Positions 4,869 through 5,860 of a stretch of 5,860 nt of DNA are shown here, piece by piece. The stretch covers positions 1 through 5,860 of the forward strand of contig JAJFJO010000293.1 in NCBI GenBank assembly GCA_021774015.1, in the 5' to 3' direction. How positions within the stretch are numbered: the stretch's first letter is position 1; each line of letters opens with the position of its first letter. The DNA is from Gammaproteobacteria bacterium. Lineage in GTDB: Bacteria; Pseudomonadota; Gammaproteobacteria; Coxiellales; Coxiellaceae. The notes under the pieces are model-generated. The model ran no database searches, was not told the origin of the DNA, and saw nothing but the letters and a program-made list of their open reading frames with translations. The position numbers and the translations under genes are program-made.

Positions 4869-5860
4869 ATGTCACGATCAGATAAGTCAGGGCAGGGAGC
4901 ACCAGAACAAAAAGGACAGAAAAAGCGGCGGGAGTTAACTGCCGAGGATATTCGAGAAAGAGCCCGAGTAGCTAGGGAGTATGGTGTAGAGCACCCCGTT
5001 ATTAGGCAAGAAGATGATAAGGCAAAGGCTCTTTTGCTAGGACGATTAGAGCAAAACTGTGATTGGAAGTTCATTCCTTATGACTCAGATAATCCACATG
5101 ACAATTTTTCATATATGCGACTGGCTAGCTCGGCGGAAATAATAGAGCGTGGCTTAGATGCGGCAAAATTATATGTGACAACGGTAAATCCTATGTTAGA
5201 GGAACAACCGGCTGCTAAATTTGAAGAGCTTCCTTTCGGGGATTATTGTTTTGTTACTATGCTAGATGGGGAGCAACGAGTTAGTAAAAGAGTGGAAGGG
5301 CAGAATAGCCATTTGATGGATGCTGCTAATGCTAAATTTGTGCGTTATGCAGGTGTGTTGTTTTATTACCCTGGTTCAGAATACGGATCCAAATTCACAC
5401 CGCAATCAGGGGGGTATAAGCCCCGATATAAGAGTGAATTTGGAGGGTTAGATGATGAAATAGTAAACCCTGCGCAAGCTGGCTTTCCAGATTATATTCA
5501 GTTTGTTGCCTCTAGGATTTATAACCACCCCAACTCACCAGCGCCTCGTGCAGCTAGTGCAAGCGCGCCTGAAGTCAATACTCCGCCGGAAGTGCCTGAT
5601 TCAGGGGCTACAGCAGCAATCTCTGCAACTGCAAGTGCGCCGGCGGTTGTTGCTCCTGCAAAAGAGCTAGGGGTGGGTGATGCCAAAGATGTTAGTAGTT
5701 CTAGTGATTCAGAAGGTGACGATTCAGATGACCGAAGTGTTCTTTCCTCTAGTGGGCAAACACCACGAACGCCACAAACACCAAGTGATGGGAGTAGTCC
5801 TGATAATTGTTATCGTTTACCATTGCGTCAAGTGCAAAGTGCTGGCAGTCTTGGTCCTTT
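4869..5860 (+). CDS. Unrecognised protein with low-complexity, effector-like tail; 3' end outside window
   Basis: The frame stays open to the right edge: 330 complete codons, no stop. I do not recognise the family. Residues 1-40 are charged, with a basic patch QKKRR (17-21) resembling a short nuclear-localisation signal and a probable helix (22-39). Residues about 40-220 look folded (mixed hydrophobic and aromatic, e.g. WKFIPYD, FVRYAGVLFYYPG, FPDYIQFV). Then come a Pro/Ala/Ser-rich linker (222-265), a Ser/acidic stretch (276-290), and a Thr-Pro repeat (T298-P299, T301-P302, T304-P305, with S310-P311). There is no signal peptide or membrane helix. ATG 4869 has AGG at 4859-4861, seven bases upstream; an in-frame GTG at 4818 would add 17 codons but has no Shine-Dalgarno and overlaps the candidate promoter. 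Arginine codons are 16 of 21 CGA/CGG/AGA/AGG, unlike parE. Composition suggests a host-directed secreted protein, such as a type IV effector; this is inference only. Confidence 0.87.
   Translation, partial: MSRSDKSGQGAPEQKGQKKRRELTAEDIRERARVAREYGVEHPVIRQEDDKAKALLLGRLEQNCDWKFIPYDSDNPHDNFSYMRLASSAEIIERGLDAAKLYVTTVNPMLEEQPAAKFEELPFGDYCFVTMLDGEQRVSKRVEGQNSHLMDAANAKFVRYAGVLFYYPGSEYGSKFTPQSGGYKPRYKSEFGGLDDEIVNPAQAGFPDYIQFVASRIYNHPNSPAPRAASASAPEVNTPPEVPDSGATAAISATASAPAVVAPAKELGVGDAKDVSSSSDSEGDDSDDRSVLSSSGQTPRTPQTPSDGSSPDNCYRLPLRQVQSAGSLGP

Noticed and set aside
4811..5074. Minus-strand open frame of 87 codons.
   Set aside because: It lies antisense to the start of the terminal gene, has no Shine-Dalgarno, and its Ser/Arg/Cys-rich product looks like a shadow translation.

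Overview
The window looks like a piece of a gammaproteobacterial chromosome. The ParE fragment aligns nearly end to end with enterobacterial ParE from memory. The DNA is moderately AT-rich, and the last gene has the composition of an effector from a host-associated lineage of the Legionella/Coxiella kind. The ParE assignment is firm; the Legionellales-like placement is an inference, resting mainly on the last gene and the dispersed-repeat style of the intergenic element.

Layout. Positions 1-1527 (+) hold the C-terminal four fifths of parE (topoisomerase IV subunit B). A single-domain rhodanese follows 20 nt later at 1548-1913 (+), probably in the same transcript. The convergent gap 1914-2181 is mostly a 160-bp non-coding palindromic element (2003-2162) with imperfect terminal inverted repeats, bounded by a perfect 8-bp direct repeat (TACCTTGC); this is the structure expected of a MITE insertion. 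A malic enzyme with an N-terminal ACT domain reads leftward (3576-2182). A compact divergent promoter region separates it from two small membrane proteins on the + strand: a very hydrophobic 131-residue protein of unknown family (3718-4113) and a 185-residue DUF6580-type protein (4154-4711). After a 157-nt gap with a candidate promoter, a long open frame starts at 4869 and runs off the right edge. It encodes at least 330 residues with no signal peptide, a lysine/arginine-rich N-terminus, a folded-looking middle, and a Pro/Ala/Ser-rich then acidic-Ser then Thr-Pro-repeat tail.

Function. parE, the rhodanese and the malic enzyme are housekeeping: chromosome decatenation, sulfur transfer, and malate to pyruvate. 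The two membrane proteins probably form a small operon; no substrate can be read from the sequence. The terminal gene differs from its neighbours in arginine codon use and in protein composition and is the best candidate for something undescribed, possibly a secreted host-directed protein. I found no RNA genes, CRISPR array or complete insertion sequence.
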